DNA from: Candidatus Thorarchaeota archaeon
GTDB taxonomy: Archaea > Asgardarchaeota > Thorarchaeia > Thorarchaeales > Thorarchaeaceae
DNA: 5,412 nucleotides
NCBI GenBank assembly: GCA_020355105.1
Contig: CP070658.1
Span: forward strand, 551,044 to 556,455
Reading direction: 5' to 3'
In this document: in pieces, positions 1-4,691 of the stretch
Position numbering within the stretch: the stretch's first letter is position 1
Layout: every line of letters starts with the position of its first letter
Notes under the pieces: model-generated
Told to the model about the DNA's origin: nothing
Databases searched by the model: none
What the model saw: the letters and a program-made list of their open reading frames with translations, nothing else
Position numbers and translations under genes: made by a program

Positions 1-226
1 GCGGCAGGCTTCCTGAACCCAGTACCTTGCAAGGTACTACAACAACGTCGCCTGCACTAGTGTGACGACCAAACTTTCCGTAGTTGACTTCAGGTCGTTT
101 TCTGGCTGGTCTTGCGACTAGTTCTGCGACTCTCTTCCAAATCATGACGTTATGCTTGGTTGAAGTTCTTCTCAGTGCGTTAATCAATGCACGAGTGTTG
201 GGGTCGGTTGATCCGGATTTCACCAT
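1..226 (-). CDS. rpl18e: Large ribosomal subunit protein eL18 (archaeal L18e), 3' part missing
   Basis: The first 75 residues of archaeal L18e, a protein of the 50S subunit, read on the minus strand; the gene runs off the left edge. The translation begins MVKSGSTDPNTRALINALRR and continues through IWKRVAELVARPARKRPEVN, a Gly-Lys-x-x-Arg segment and VVVPCKVLGSGSLP, matching the family's conserved N-terminal half (TDP..., IW..VAE.L..P.R.R.EVN, GD.VVVPGKVLGSG). The full protein is normally about 120 residues, so roughly 40% is outside the window. The start at 226 is supported by homology and by GAGGTGA at 233-239, six bases upstream, which overlaps the rpoD stop codon. It lies 11 bases after rpoD on the same strand, as in the usual archaeal rpoD-rpl18e-rpl13-rps9 order, so the two are almost certainly cotranscribed. 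Confidence 0.93.
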   Translation of the reverse strand, partial: MVKSGSTDPNTRALINALRRTSTKHNVMIWKRVAELVARPARKRPEVNYGKFGRHTSAGDVVVVPCKVLGSGSLP

Positions 227-232
227 TTCTGC

Positions 233-239
233 TCACCTC
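233..239 (-). promoter_or_regulatory. Shine-Dalgarno site of eL18, overlapping the rpoD stop codon
   Basis: The minus strand reads GAGGTGA, a perfect match to the complement of the archaeal 16S rRNA 3' end, with six bases before the ATG at 226. The rpoD stop TGA (238-240) shares bases with the motif, so a ribosome terminating on rpoD sits on the eL18 initiation site. This arrangement favours translational coupling. Confidence 0.8.
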
Positions 240-1038
240 ATAGTTTGCCAACAAAATCGAGAGTCACTCTGATTCTCTTTTTCAGATTCTCTACCGCATT
301 CTCCACAATCTCATCGGGTGACATTGAACCTGTGGACTCAACCCTGAATAGAAAGGCACTGTTCTTAGATGCAATTGTTATTGCCTCGGGTTCGCACTCC
401 TGAACACATATCTCACACATGCTGCAGTCCAGAGTGTTTTGGGTAACAAGTGTATCATTGTCAATTAGGAATATCTTTCTTGGGCAGGCGTCGACACAGG
501 CTTCACACTTGGTGCATTTCTCTTTGTCCACTTCAACTATGGGAACATGCTTGTGTGCCACTGTTGAAACAGGCTGGAACTTGGCGTTCTCAGCTCCTGT
601 ACCAAGACGTGCATACGCCTCGATTATCAGTCTCTGGTTAGGAGCCAATTTGACAAGAGGTATATCATTAGTTGCAGGGACTATCTTTGGATCTTGTGAA
701 ACAAGATCACCGGAGTAGACAACTAGGTCCTCGGCACCGGATTCCTTCTCAAGAGTAAGCGTGCACTGACAGAGGCTGCAGCCCTTGCCTTCACAGTCAC
801 ACTCCTGAGGTAAGTTGTAGCTCTCAAGGTCGGTTACCAGAGGAATCAAGCCAAGTCTATGAGCTAGAATCTCATCATACATTACACTAGTGTTCTCTAG
901 GACAAGCACCTCGTCAATTGTCATCGCAGGCACTCTAGTAAGCATCGTTCTCCGGAGTGCATTTGCAAATGCAACATCGATGCCCTCCACAAGAAAGTGG
1001 ATTGCATCGTCTTGCTTGTGAATGATAGTGATTTCCAT
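238..1038 (-). CDS. rpoD: DNA-directed RNA polymerase subunit D with two-cluster ferredoxin domain
   Basis: 266-residue RNA polymerase subunit D, the archaeal counterpart of Rpb3 and bacterial alpha, which pairs with subunit L in the assembly platform. Residues 1-70 carry the alpha-type dimerisation region (GIDVAFANALRRTMLTRVPA, then ILAHRLGLIPLVTD). A Cys cluster C80, C82, C87, C90 corresponds to the zinc loop of Rpb3. Residues 172-218 form an inserted ferredoxin domain with two complete Cys sets: C175, C178, C181, C185 followed by Pro, and C205, C208, C211, C215. All eight ligands are present, so two [4Fe-4S] clusters are predicted. The C-terminus (about 227-266) returns to the alpha-like fold. 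The ATG at 1038 was chosen because MEITIIHK starts the conserved domain and GGTGA precedes it by four bases. A GTG at 1074 would add 12 unconserved residues and has no ribosome-binding site. rps11, the usual upstream neighbour, is absent. Confidence 0.96.
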   Translation of the reverse strand: MEITIIHKQDDAIHFLVEGIDVAFANALRRTMLTRVPAMTIDEVLVLENTSVMYDEILAHRLGLIPLVTDLESYNLPQECDCEGKGCSLCQCTLTLEKESGAEDLVVYSGDLVSQDPKIVPATNDIPLVKLAPNQRLIIEAYARLGTGAENAKFQPVSTVAHKHVPIVEVDKEKCTKCEACVDACPRKIFLIDNDTLVTQNTLDCSMCEICVQECEPEAITIASKNSAFLFRVESTGSMSPDEIVENAVENLKKRIRVTLDFVGKL

Positions 1039-1042
1039 TAGC

Positions 1043-1047
1043 TCACC
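1043..1047 (-). promoter_or_regulatory. Shine-Dalgarno site of rpoD
   Basis: The minus strand reads GGTGA four bases before the ATG at 1038. It decides the start in favour of this ATG over the in-frame GTG at 1074, which has no purine-rich motif ahead of it. Confidence 0.6.
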
Positions 1048-1121
1048 AACCGTGGAGGTGTATACCCAAAACACGTAATCCCGGACGGACTCGCTACAGG
1101 ACTTGAAGTCAAGCAGCTCTG

Positions 1122-1140
1122 TCGCCCATGCCCTGGGCGA
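1122..1140. repeat. Perfect 7-bp GC-rich inverted repeat
   Basis: TCGCCCA at 1122-1128 is followed, after five bases, by its exact reverse complement TGGGCGA at 1134-1140. In RNA from either strand this would form a stable 7-bp hairpin. No T-run follows on the minus strand, so it does not look like a typical archaeal terminator. It would lie in the 5' leader of rpoD or the 3' tail of the GTPase transcript. Confidence 0.6.
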
Positions 1141-1160
1141 TTCCCTCAGATTATGGTCTG

Positions 1161-1168
1161 CATAAAAG
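1161..1168 (-). promoter_or_regulatory. Possible TATA box for rpoD-rpl18e
   Basis: The minus strand reads CTTTTATG, close to the archaeal TATA consensus. A start site about 25 bases downstream would fall near 1137, giving a leader of about 100 bases that starts within the hairpin at 1122-1140. No clear BRE is visible. The rpoD genes could instead be transcribed from the GTPase promoter. Confidence 0.3.
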
Positions 1169-1215
1169 GATTGCCTTAGGACTTCACAGTCTACTGGGAT
1201 GAGGGGGCTAAAGCA

Positions 1216-1728
1216 CTAGGCTGCTATCTGCACCATGTCTCTGAGACCATTGACTATCAGCTTGTATCCATCAAGGCGCTGCTTTGGGTCGATGGCAACC
1301 ATTCCGTAAGTAGGAACTCCAAGGAGATCCTCCACAGACCGGGGCTTCATGGACCCCGGAATATCTTGCTTGTTGGCTATTGCGATGACGGGAACACCAT
1401 TCATCTTGTCTTTGTATTTCTGAAGCAGCATACGGGTCTTGAGAACAGCCTTCGGATTGCTCTCGGTCACAACCACAACCATCTTGCTGCCTTTTAGAAG
1501 GTCGGCCCACATGAACTCAAAGTGAGACTGACCGCCCATCTCCAAAAGTGTGACCCTTGTGGAATCATCAAGAGAAATAGTACCTACGTCACATCCAACG
1601 GTCGGCTGATAGTTCGTGTTCAGCTTCTCAGTGTTCTCAGTGAGAAGCTTGATGAGCGTGGACTTGCCAGCATATCCAGAACCCATCAGGGCGACCTTTA
1701 CATATCGGGTCATGTTCTTTGACTCCAT
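1216..1728 (-). CDS. Arf-like small GTPase, Ras superfamily
   Basis: A 170-residue single-domain GTPase resembling the Arf group. The P-loop is GSGYAGKST at 16-24 (K22, S23). The switch I Thr is T43 in YQPTVGCDVG. Switch II is LLEMGGQ at 61-67, with the Arf-type Gly-Gly-Gln but Glu63 in place of the usual Asp of DxxG. The base-recognition motif is NKQD at 119-122. There is no Gly at position 2 for myristoylation, no C-terminal prenylation Cys, and no membrane segment, so it is predicted to be cytosolic. Family membership is clear; the cellular role cannot be read from the sequence. The start is ambiguous: the ATG at 1728 has no ribosome-binding site, whereas the in-frame ATG at 1713 (giving MTRYVKVALMGSG) has GGAG nine bases upstream. 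It points away from glycerol-1-phosphate dehydrogenase and lies upstream of rpoD on the same strand. Confidence 0.88.
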   Translation of the reverse strand: MESKNMTRYVKVALMGSGYAGKSTLIKLLTENTEKLNTNYQPTVGCDVGTISLDDSTRVTLLEMGGQSHFEFMWADLLKGSKMVVVVTESNPKAVLKTRMLLQKYKDKMNGVPVIAIANKQDIPGSMKPRSVEDLLGVPTYGMVAIDPKQRLDGYKLIVNGLRDMVQIAA

Positions 1729-1860
1729 GGAGTGGACGCGTCAGCTTTGAAGTGCGAACATATCAGCTGATGTATTTCCTAGGTAACACTGACTATTGCC
1801 ACGGTGCCCAACAGAAGTGCTTAACAATGACCACGAGGCCAGCATGAAGGAGCTGATATT
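1729..1860. promoter_or_regulatory. Divergent promoter region, GTPase and egsA
   Basis: 132 bp between divergently oriented genes. On the minus strand a BRE/TATA-like GGAAATACAT (about 1770-1779) would place a start site near 1748, shortly before the GTPase starts. On the plus strand CTTAACAA at 1820-1827 is a weaker TATA candidate for egsA, which would give a very short leader. The perfect palindrome ATCAGCTGAT at 1762-1771 borders the minus-strand element and could be an operator. All assignments are by pattern only. Confidence 0.4.
1848..1857 (+). promoter_or_regulatory. Shine-Dalgarno site of egsA
   Basis: AGGAGCTGAT matches 9 of 10 bases of the full anti-Shine-Dalgarno complement AGGAGGTGAT. 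The AGGAG core lies eight bases before the ATG at 1861 and fixes that start. An ATG at 1844 is out of frame. Confidence 0.75.
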
Positions 1861-2853
1861 ATGTCCATCGTGGACCCCCATTTCATCGTGATAGAGAAGG
1901 GGGCTCTAAGCAAAGTAGATGACTTCTTGGAAGACTATCAGCGACCAATATTCGTTACCGACAGCCTCCTGTTCTCCATATACAAAGAGGAGGTTGAGAA
2001 TCTCATGGACCAAGAACAGACGTGGTTCATGGTATCGCACTATGAGAGCGGTGTGCCACCTCAGGTCCTCGAAAAGGATGTTATACTCGGATTTGGTGGC
2101 GGTCGGAGCCTTGACACCGCAAAGCTGCTAGCAAGAGACACAGGACTCAACTGGATATCCGTGCCAACTGCAGCCTCACATGATGGCATCGCCAGTGATG
2201 TGGCTTCTGTGAGTCAGAACGGATATCGATACTCGGTAAGGTGTAAGAGTCCCATTGGTGTCATAGCAGATCTCTCGATAATCGAGAAGGCCCCGCCAAA
2301 CCTGACACTTGCAGGGATTGGGGACATCATAAGCAAGGCGTCGAGCTTGGGAGAATGGCGTCTGGCTCATGAGGTGCGGGAGGAACCTTTTGAGAAGAGG
2401 GTATACTCACTGGCCGAGTCTGCACTGGAGTCCGTTCTACAGGATGAGGGGCTGGAAACTCTTGTGAGAGCAGAGATCGACGCAGGAAGAGCTATGAGTA
2501 TTTTCGGTAGTTCTAGACCTTGTTCAGGTACAGAGCATGCCATTTCACACGCTATGGATAGACAGTGCAATGAACTCCATGGTCTGCAGGTTGCTTTTGC
2601 GACGCCCCTATGTCTACACTACCTTCGTGAGGCAGGTTATACAGACTACGGCGCAGAGGACATGCATCAGTTCTTGGTTGAGAGAAACATGCCTGCACGT
2701 CTAAGTGACTTGAATCTTTCAGAGAGTCAACTCATAGATCACATTCAGCATGGCCTAGACATAATGCAGCGTCGAGATAGATATTCGGCTCTACAACATC
2801 TTGGTGTTGAGAACACGGACATCTTGGAAACTCTGAAGATGCTCGAATACTAA
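1861..2853 (+). CDS. egsA: sn-glycerol-1-phosphate dehydrogenase, NAD(P)+-dependent
   Basis: A 330-residue member of the iron/zinc alcohol dehydrogenase-like family. It reduces dihydroxyacetone phosphate to sn-glycerol-1-phosphate, the first committed step of archaeal membrane lipid synthesis, in the cytosol. The nucleotide-binding loop is GFGGGRSLDTAK (77-88, with D85 and K88). The family signature SVPTAASHDGIAS spans 100-112. Expected metal ligands are D155 (GIGDIISK), H226 (SGTEHAISHAMD) and H240 (ELHGLQV). GSSRPCSGTEH at 216-226 is the typical G1P dehydrogenase form and separates it from bacterial glycerol dehydrogenases. Length is normal for the family. Local differences are ASDVASV where many homologues have ASPVASI, and HGLQV where HGEQV is common. 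It stands alone on the plus strand, 151 bp before the L7Ae gene, which has its own promoter. Confidence 0.93.
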   Translation: MSIVDPHFIVIEKGALSKVDDFLEDYQRPIFVTDSLLFSIYKEEVENLMDQEQTWFMVSHYESGVPPQVLEKDVILGFGGGRSLDTAKLLARDTGLNWISVPTAASHDGIASDVASVSQNGYRYSVRCKSPIGVIADLSIIEKAPPNLTLAGIGDIISKASSLGEWRLAHEVREEPFEKRVYSLAESALESVLQDEGLETLVRAEIDAGRAMSIFGSSRPCSGTEHAISHAMDRQCNELHGLQVAFATPLCLHYLREAGYTDYGAEDMHQFLVERNMPARLSDLNLSESQLIDHIQHGLDIMQRRDRYSALQHLGVENTDILETLKMLEY

Positions 2854-2904
2854 GATGATTGAACCGCCTCTGATGGAAAAAGCCAGCTTCTGACACTTCG
2901 ACAG

Positions 2905-2912
2905 TTTTAAAA
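2905..2912 (+). promoter_or_regulatory. TATA box of the L7Ae-S28e-L24e operon
   Basis: TTTTAAAA is a near-ideal archaeal TATA box and the strongest in the window. Transcription starting about 25 bases downstream would begin around 2932-2938, leaving a leader of about 70 bases before the ATG at 3005. That leader includes the whole predicted kink-turn. The preceding bases (TTCGACAG) are only a loose BRE match. Confidence 0.6.
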
Positions 2913-2925
2913 GAATCTGGAATCT

Positions 2926-2943
2926 GGGCGGGGGAGAACGCCC
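2926..2943 (+). repeat. Small GC hairpin near the predicted transcription start
   Basis: GGGCG at 2926-2930 and CGCCC at 2939-2943 can pair around an eight-base G-rich loop. It straddles the predicted transcription start, so it may not exist in the mRNA, and its function is unknown. Confidence 0.3.
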
Positions 2944-2973
2944 CTAGGATTGGGAGCGTACGATTTGTATTCA

Positions 2974-2998
2974 TACCAATGAAGTGAGAACAGAGGTA
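2974..2998 (+). promoter_or_regulatory. Predicted kink-turn in L7Ae mRNA leader, covering the ribosome-binding site
   Basis: The RNA can fold with every kink-turn landmark. The C-stem is UACC (2974-2977) with GGUA (2995-2998). The three-base bulge is A2978, A2979, U2980, with U at the position normally flipped out for L7Ae. The tandem sheared pairs are G2981.A2994 and A2982.G2993, with an A.A mismatch (2983, 2992) next. The non-canonical stem has two pairs, G2984-C2991 and U2985-A2990, capped by a GAGA tetraloop at 2986-2989. The Shine-Dalgarno GAGGT (2993-2997) supplies one sheared strand and most of the C-stem strand, so L7Ae binding would hide it. L7Ae binding to a kink-turn in its own leader has been reported in Sulfolobus; function here is inference. 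The apical stem is short, so it could act as a kink-loop. Confidence 0.7.
2993..2997 (+). promoter_or_regulatory. Shine-Dalgarno site of L7Ae
   Basis: GAGGT lies seven bases before the ATG at 3005. It selects that start over the GTG at 2984, which lies in the predicted kink-turn and would add seven unconserved residues. Confidence 0.8.
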
Positions 2999-3004
2999 AA
3001 AAAG

Positions 3005-3376
3005 ATGCCAAAGCCGTCATTCGTTGAATGGGAAGCTACTGAGGAGCTTCAAAAGAAGGCCCTTGAGGCTCTTGAAATAGCCAAGGACACAGGTCGAATC
3101 AAGAAAGGAATCAATGAAACCACGAAGAGTATTGAACGTGGAATTGCTCGTCTAGTGATTGTGGCGGAAGATGTGGAGCCAGCCGAGGTAATCATGTATA
3201 TCCCAGGACTCTGCGACGACCGCAAGGCCCCATACATCTTCGTGCCAAACAAGAGGGACCTTGGAACTGCAGCGGGAATTGAGAGACCCACAGCAGCTGT
3301 TGCGATTGTTGTCGAGGGAAAAGCAAAGGATCTAGTGTCCGATGTGGTTGAGAAGATTGGTGCACTACGTAAGTGA
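3005..3376 (+). CDS. rpl7ae: Ribosomal protein L7Ae, kink-turn binding
   Basis: A 123-residue protein of full family length. In archaea L7Ae binds kink-turns in 23S rRNA, box C/D and H/ACA guide RNAs and RNase P RNA. The translation follows the archaeal family throughout. The RNA-contacting segment is KKGINETTKSIERG (33-46), with N37, E38 and K41 at the positions that read the sheared G.A pairs. LVIVAEDVEPAE follows at 50-61. The specificity loop is GTAAGIERPTAAVAI (about 87-101). The start at 3005 (MPKPSFVEW) is backed by homology and by GAGGT upstream. It is the first gene of a three-gene ribosomal operon with 18 bases before eS28. Its leader contains a predicted kink-turn, so the product probably represses its own translation and, through coupling, perhaps the next genes. 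Confidence 0.96.
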   Translation: MPKPSFVEWEATEELQKKALEALEIAKDTGRIKKGINETTKSIERGIARLVIVAEDVEPAEVIMYIPGLCDDRKAPYIFVPNKRDLGTAAGIERPTAAVAIVVEGKAKDLVSDVVEKIGALRK

Positions 3377-3379
3377 CTC

Positions 3380-3386
3380 AGGTGAT
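3380..3386 (+). promoter_or_regulatory. Shine-Dalgarno site of eS28
   Basis: AGGTGAT is a perfect seven-base match, eight bases before the ATG at 3395 and three bases after the L7Ae stop codon. The second gene can therefore initiate on its own as well as by re-initiation. Confidence 0.75.
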
Positions 3387-3394
3387 GGCTTTCA

Positions 3395-3625
3395 ATGAGC
3401 AAGAAAGATGAAGAAACTGTTACCCCGGCAATCCCTGCTGAAGTGATTCAGTTGCTAGGGCGAACCGGAGTGACTGGAGAAATCTCTCAGGTTCGTGTCA
3501 AGATTCTGGATGGCAGAGACAAGGGGAGAGTCCTCACGCGCAACGTAAAGGGACCTGTCAGAATGGGAGATATTCTGATTCTCCGAGAAACAGAACGAGA
3601 AGCTAGGAAGATGAGGAGGCGCTAG
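3395..3625 (+). CDS. rps28e: Small ribosomal subunit protein eS28
   Basis: A 76-residue S1-like OB-fold protein of the 30S subunit head, near the mRNA exit channel. The conserved core is present in order: GRTGVTGEI (22-30), a QVRVKILDGRDKGR segment (32-45), RNVKGPVRMGDI (49-60), and the terminal signature LRETEREAR (63-71) followed by a basic tail. The N-terminal stretch of about 10 residues is charged and variable, as usual. The ATG at 3395 has a perfect AGGTGAT upstream. It sits between L7Ae and eL24 with gaps of 18 and 7 bases, the standard archaeal order, so it is cotranscribed from the TATA box at 2905. Confidence 0.96.
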   Translation: MSKKDEETVTPAIPAEVIQLLGRTGVTGEISQVRVKILDGRDKGRVLTRNVKGPVRMGDILILRETEREARKMRRR

Positions 3626-3632
3626 ATTAGAG

Positions 3633-3830
3633 ATGGTTGGCACTCAGAAATGCGTCTTCTGTGGAAAAGACATTGAGCCGGGTACGGGTTCAGCATTTGT
3701 ACAGACAAAGGATGGTTCGGTTCTTTGGTTCTGTTCTAACAAGTGCAAGACTGCCAGACTGAAACGCAAGATGAGGCCCAGGGCCACCAAGTGGACTGCA
3801 GGTTTTGAGAAAGGCGGGAAGGCCAAATAG
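3633..3830 (+). CDS. rpl24e: Large ribosomal subunit protein eL24, zinc ribbon
   Basis: A 65-residue L24e, the short archaeal form that corresponds to the N-terminal domain of eukaryotic eL24. A treble-clef zinc site is formed by C7 and C10 (KCVFCGKDIEPGTG) and by C34 and C38 (FCSNKCKTARLKRK). The conserved RPRATKWT motif follows at 48-55, with a basic C-terminus. The start at 3633 lies seven bases after the eS28 stop. The best ribosome-binding motif, GAGGAGG at 3613-3619, sits within the end of eS28 and leaves a long 13-base gap, so translation may rely partly on coupling. It is the last gene of the operon. Its stop faces that of ndk, whereas in many archaea ndk follows in the same direction. 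Confidence 0.96.
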   Translation: MVGTQKCVFCGKDIEPGTGSAFVQTKDGSVLWFCSNKCKTARLKRKMRPRATKWTAGFEKGGKAK

Positions 3831-3853
3831 ATTCTTGAGATGATGTCCTAGGC

Positions 3854-3866
3854 GGCACAACGTGCC
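3854..3866. terminator. Possible bidirectional terminator hairpin between eL24 and ndk
   Basis: GGCAC at 3854-3858 and GTGCC at 3862-3866 form a 5-bp stem with a three-base loop, centred in the 47-bp gap between two convergent stop codons. The position suits a shared terminator. Neither strand has a T-run beside it, and archaeal termination usually depends on T-runs, so support is weak. Confidence 0.3.
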
Positions 3867-3877
3867 ATCTGATGACT

Positions 3878-4540
3878 CTATCGCTTCTCAACTTCTTCTC
3901 TTATGAAGTCGAAGACAGCCTGAGCAAGGGCTCTTACCTCGCTCTCTAGGACCCCCTCAGAGTCTTCTCCAAAGAGAGTTTCCAACGACTCCAACACATG
4001 GTCTGAAACATCGCCCGTTTCAATTGATGCCTTCACTTTGTTCCGAATCTCTGCTGTGAAGTCCACATCTGTCTTCGCGTACTTGTCGATGTAAGTGCGT
4101 GCAAGGTTGTCTGCATTCTCAGACTCAGTTAGACCGCCCTCTTGAGTCCAGAGCGCAATCTCTACTGCAGCAGTTTCTGGAGCGTCTGATGCATGTGCAA
4201 TATTGACTCCTGCCCATATGCCATACTTTCCTCGGAGCGATTCAGGTGAAGCCTTCTGTACAAAGGTGGCACCAAGAGCATCTCGAACCCCTTGAATAAC
4301 ATCGTCTGCTTCAAGGATCATTGCTAGGACTGGAGCAGAGCTGATGAACTGGACCAGCCACGGGAAGAACGGCCTCTCCTTGTGAACATCATAATGCAAT
4401 CTGGCCAATGACTCGGAAACCTTCATCTCCTTGAATGCCTTAACATGATAACCTCGGTCCATAAGGGCCTTGAGTACGCGTGCACCGACGTTTCTCCGAA
4501 CTGTACCATCTGGTTTGATTATGACGAGGGAGCGTTCCAT
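3878..4540 (-). CDS. ndk: Nucleoside diphosphate kinase with long C-terminal extension
   Basis: A 220-residue cytosolic enzyme that transfers the gamma-phosphate of ATP to nucleoside diphosphates through a phosphohistidine. The NDK domain covers about 1-137: ERSLVIIKPDG with K9, HYDVHKERPFF (49-59), SLRGKYG with R103, and the active-site motif NIAHASDAPETA with N113 and catalytic H116. The family is usually 135-165 residues. Here about 80 more follow, acidic and probably helical, ending in FDFIREEVEKR; I do not recognise them. The start at 4540 is set by homology. The frame stays open to 4630, but those 30 codons are not family-like. No clear Shine-Dalgarno motif precedes the ATG. A possible TATA element (CTAAAATAG, near 4588-4596) would give a short leader. 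It is inverted relative to the usual L24e-ndk-infB order. Confidence 0.94.
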   Translation of the reverse strand: MERSLVIIKPDGTVRRNVGARVLKALMDRGYHVKAFKEMKVSESLARLHYDVHKERPFFPWLVQFISSAPVLAMILEADDVIQGVRDALGATFVQKASPESLRGKYGIWAGVNIAHASDAPETAAVEIALWTQEGGLTESENADNLARTYIDKYAKTDVDFTAEIRNKVKASIETGDVSDHVLESLETLFGEDSEGVLESEVRALAQAVFDFIREEVEKR

Positions 4541-4691
4541 GACATTCACATCTATCACTTGTCTTGTTGTCGCGACGCAGGACTGACCTATTTTAGGCTT
4601 GTGACCTGACTGCTTAGCTAGCTGGCCCAAACGACAATTTCATAAACATCAGCTCATGCTCGGCTGCAAGTCTTCTTGTGAGGTGTCACCA
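4541..4691. promoter_or_regulatory. Divergent promoter region, ndk and infB
   Basis: 151 bp between the starts of two genes that are codirectional in many archaea. The minus strand has CTAAAATAG at 4588-4596, about 50 bases before the ndk ATG. The plus strand has TTTCATAAAC at 4638-4647, about 50 bases before the infB ATG. Both distances fit archaeal TATA boxes with leaders of about 20-30 bases. No further repeats or operators stand out. Confidence 0.4.
4680..4685 (+). promoter_or_regulatory. Shine-Dalgarno site of infB
   Basis: GAGGTG lies six bases before the ATG at 4692 and fixes the start over the in-frame GTG at 4683. The three-base segments GGT and ACC on either side of GTC could form a weak hairpin next to the start codon. 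Confidence 0.75.

Larger units (their letters stand above)
1039..1215 (-). other. Gap between small GTPase and rpoD; no gene recognised
   Basis: These 177 bp separate the two minus-strand genes. I see no tRNA and no ORF with a start codon plus ribosome-binding site. The frame shared by the GTPase and rpoD happens to be free of stops for all 59 codons, but it has no ATG or TTG, and its only GTG is the weak one at 1074. The conceptual peptide is not one I recognise. The stretch contains a GC-rich hairpin (1122-1140) and a possible TATA element (1161-1168). It is best read as the rpoD leader and promoter region. Confidence 0.5.

Noticed and set aside
1039..1074. GTG start for rpoD at 1074.
   Set aside because: The extra 12 residues are not conserved and have no ribosome-binding site, whereas the ATG at 1038 has GGTGA upstream.
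1128..1202. A 24-codon plus-strand reading frame (starts MPWAIPSDYG).
   Set aside because: No ribosome-binding site, no recognisable motif, and it runs against the flanking operon.
1078..1215. A tRNA in the GTPase-rpoD gap, prompted by CTTGAAGTCAAG and the 7-bp stem.
   Set aside because: No acceptor stem, no T-arm with the required G-C closing pair and TTCRA loop, and no consistent cloverleaf on either strand.
1216..1218. TAG read-through (for example as pyrrolysine) fusing the GTPase to rpoD.
   Set aside because: Both proteins are complete without it, no supporting element is seen, and the gap peptide is unrecognised. A shared frame occurs by chance one time in three.
2984..3004. GTG start for L7Ae at 2984.
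   Set aside because: It adds seven unconserved residues, has no Shine-Dalgarno motif and falls inside the predicted kink-turn; the ATG at 3005 has GAGGT at ideal spacing.
3837..3876. Possible box C/D guide RNA between eL24 and ndk (C-like ATGATGT, then CTGATGA).
   Set aside because: The terminal stem does not pair, the C box has a mismatch, the D'/C' boxes overlap instead of being spaced, and no suitable downstream D box lies outside the ndk coding region.
4541..4630. N-terminal extension of nucleoside diphosphate kinase by 30 residues.
   Set aside because: The kinase fold begins with MERSLVIIKPDG at 4540. The upstream codons are not family-like and overlap the probable promoter.
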